From the NCBI GenBank assembly GCA_009741485.1, contig CM019218.1:53243612-53307611 (forward strand): a DNA stretch of 64,000 nt, read 5' to 3'. A model generated the notes under the pieces. That model did no database searches, was not told where the DNA came from, and worked only from the letters and a program-made list of their open reading frames with translations. Position numbers and translations under genes: made by a program. This DNA comes from Malurus cyaneus samueli (Eukaryota > Chordata > Aves > Passeriformes > Maluridae). This document shows, piece after piece, positions 63,301 to 64,000 of the stretch (position 1 is its first letter; each line of letters starts with the position of its first letter).

Positions 63301-64000
63301 CACCACAAACCCTGCTGGGTGTGAGCCTCCGCCCTGGGCACGTGCAAGGGCCTGCACACAAATGGGAATTAAACACCCAGCTGCTTCCAGAGCTCCCTCC
63401 TCATGGCAGGTTTCACTGATACTATCTCCCTGTGCCAGCCAGACCTGAGTGCTCACCTTCCCAGAGTCTGTGATGAGTTTCCTGGCAGTGCTGGATGTAA
63501 ATGTTGAGTTTCTATTTTCCCTTGATAGCAGGATGAATTCATGGTATTCCTTATTTGGGGAACAAGATGTCTCCTTTTCACTGCTTTTTGTGGCTGCTGG
63601 CACCAAGTCCTGATTTCCAGCTCCCATCTCAGTGCTGGGTCAGAGCCCGCCAAGAGGCAGCGCTGGACAATCAGCTGAAGCTTCCTTTGCCTCAGCCTCT
63701 CTGTGCACTCTGAGCAGAGATGGGGAGAGCAGCCACAGGTTGGAAACGCAGTTGGGAGGGTTTCCACGGAGGATGAGCACAAAGAAACGTGAATCACAGC
63801 ACTCAGGATTTACAGAGATGTCTCTTAATCCTGGCCATAAAGATGCATCACCCTGAGGCACAAGGGTGGTGCTGAGTGTGCCAAGCTTTTCTCTAGAGAC
63901 TTCTGCTTGCAAATAAAAGAAATCAAATGTCCTGGGCAGGGTAATGACTGCAGGAGGAGGGAATTTCAGAGGAATGGGGATGGCAAGACAGGAGCTGGCA
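60335..64000. other. Intergenic to window end, no gene recognised
   Basis: Mostly unique DNA with an AT-rich block at about 62240-62900. A 229-codon minus-strand frame at 62938-63627 has no recognisable domain. No exon of PKP1, the expected convergent neighbour, was identified, so it probably lies beyond 64 kb. Confidence 0.4.

Noticed and set aside
62938..63627. 229-codon minus-strand frame as a gene or a PKP1 piece
   Set aside because: No armadillo repeat, no known motif and no plausible splice-site boundaries. Chance is the simplest explanation.

Overview
This is vertebrate nuclear DNA, almost certainly from a bird. The genes have many introns with GT-AG splice sites, intergenic DNA carries many short 5'-truncated CR1-type LINE fragments (the main avian interspersed repeat), and GC content is high with CpG islands and many minisatellites, as on an avian microchromosome. 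The species cannot be fixed from the sequence alone. There are no prokaryotic, viral or CRISPR features.

Five genes are recognisable, all on the + strand, in the order CSRP1 - PHLDA3 - TNNI1 - LAD1 - TNNT2. As I recall it, this is the conserved order of the human 1q32.1 block, where PKP1 lies beyond TNNT2 in the opposite orientation. CSRP1 contributes only its last two coding pieces (1-379) and its poly(A) signal. PHLDA3 is a short PH-domain gene at 5825-6226 inside a CpG island. TNNI1 (slow skeletal troponin I, 187 aa) is complete in seven coding exons, 17301-21047, including a 4-nt micro-exon. LAD1 (ladinin-1, 412 aa) is complete in ten exons, 29619-39437. TNNT2 (cardiac troponin T, 302 aa with all exons used) is complete in seventeen coding exons, 43350-53036. 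It has a non-coding first exon and a promoter with two M-CAT elements near 40.9 kb.

TNNI1 and TNNT2 encode subunits of the troponin complex, the calcium switch of striated muscle thin filaments. Between them sits the epithelial basement-membrane gene LAD1, whose poly(A) signal is only about 440 bp from the TNNT2 M-CAT elements. CSRP1 is a LIM-domain protein of smooth muscle and cytoskeleton, and PHLDA3 is a PH-domain inhibitor of AKT signalling.

The other stretches (about 0.7-4.7, 6.3-17.2, 21.8-29.2 and 53.2-64 kb) hold CR1 fragments, minisatellites, two CpG islands without an obvious gene and some AT-richer blocks that could be regulatory. I found no PKP1 exon in the last 11 kb. I see no wholly new biological system. 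The most interesting signals are splicing-related: the 4-nt TNNI1 exon, the 6-nt and 11-nt TNNT2 exons, the 30-nt developmentally regulated TNNT2 exon preceded by a (GGGCT)n array, and a minisatellite directly behind the 6-nt exon.
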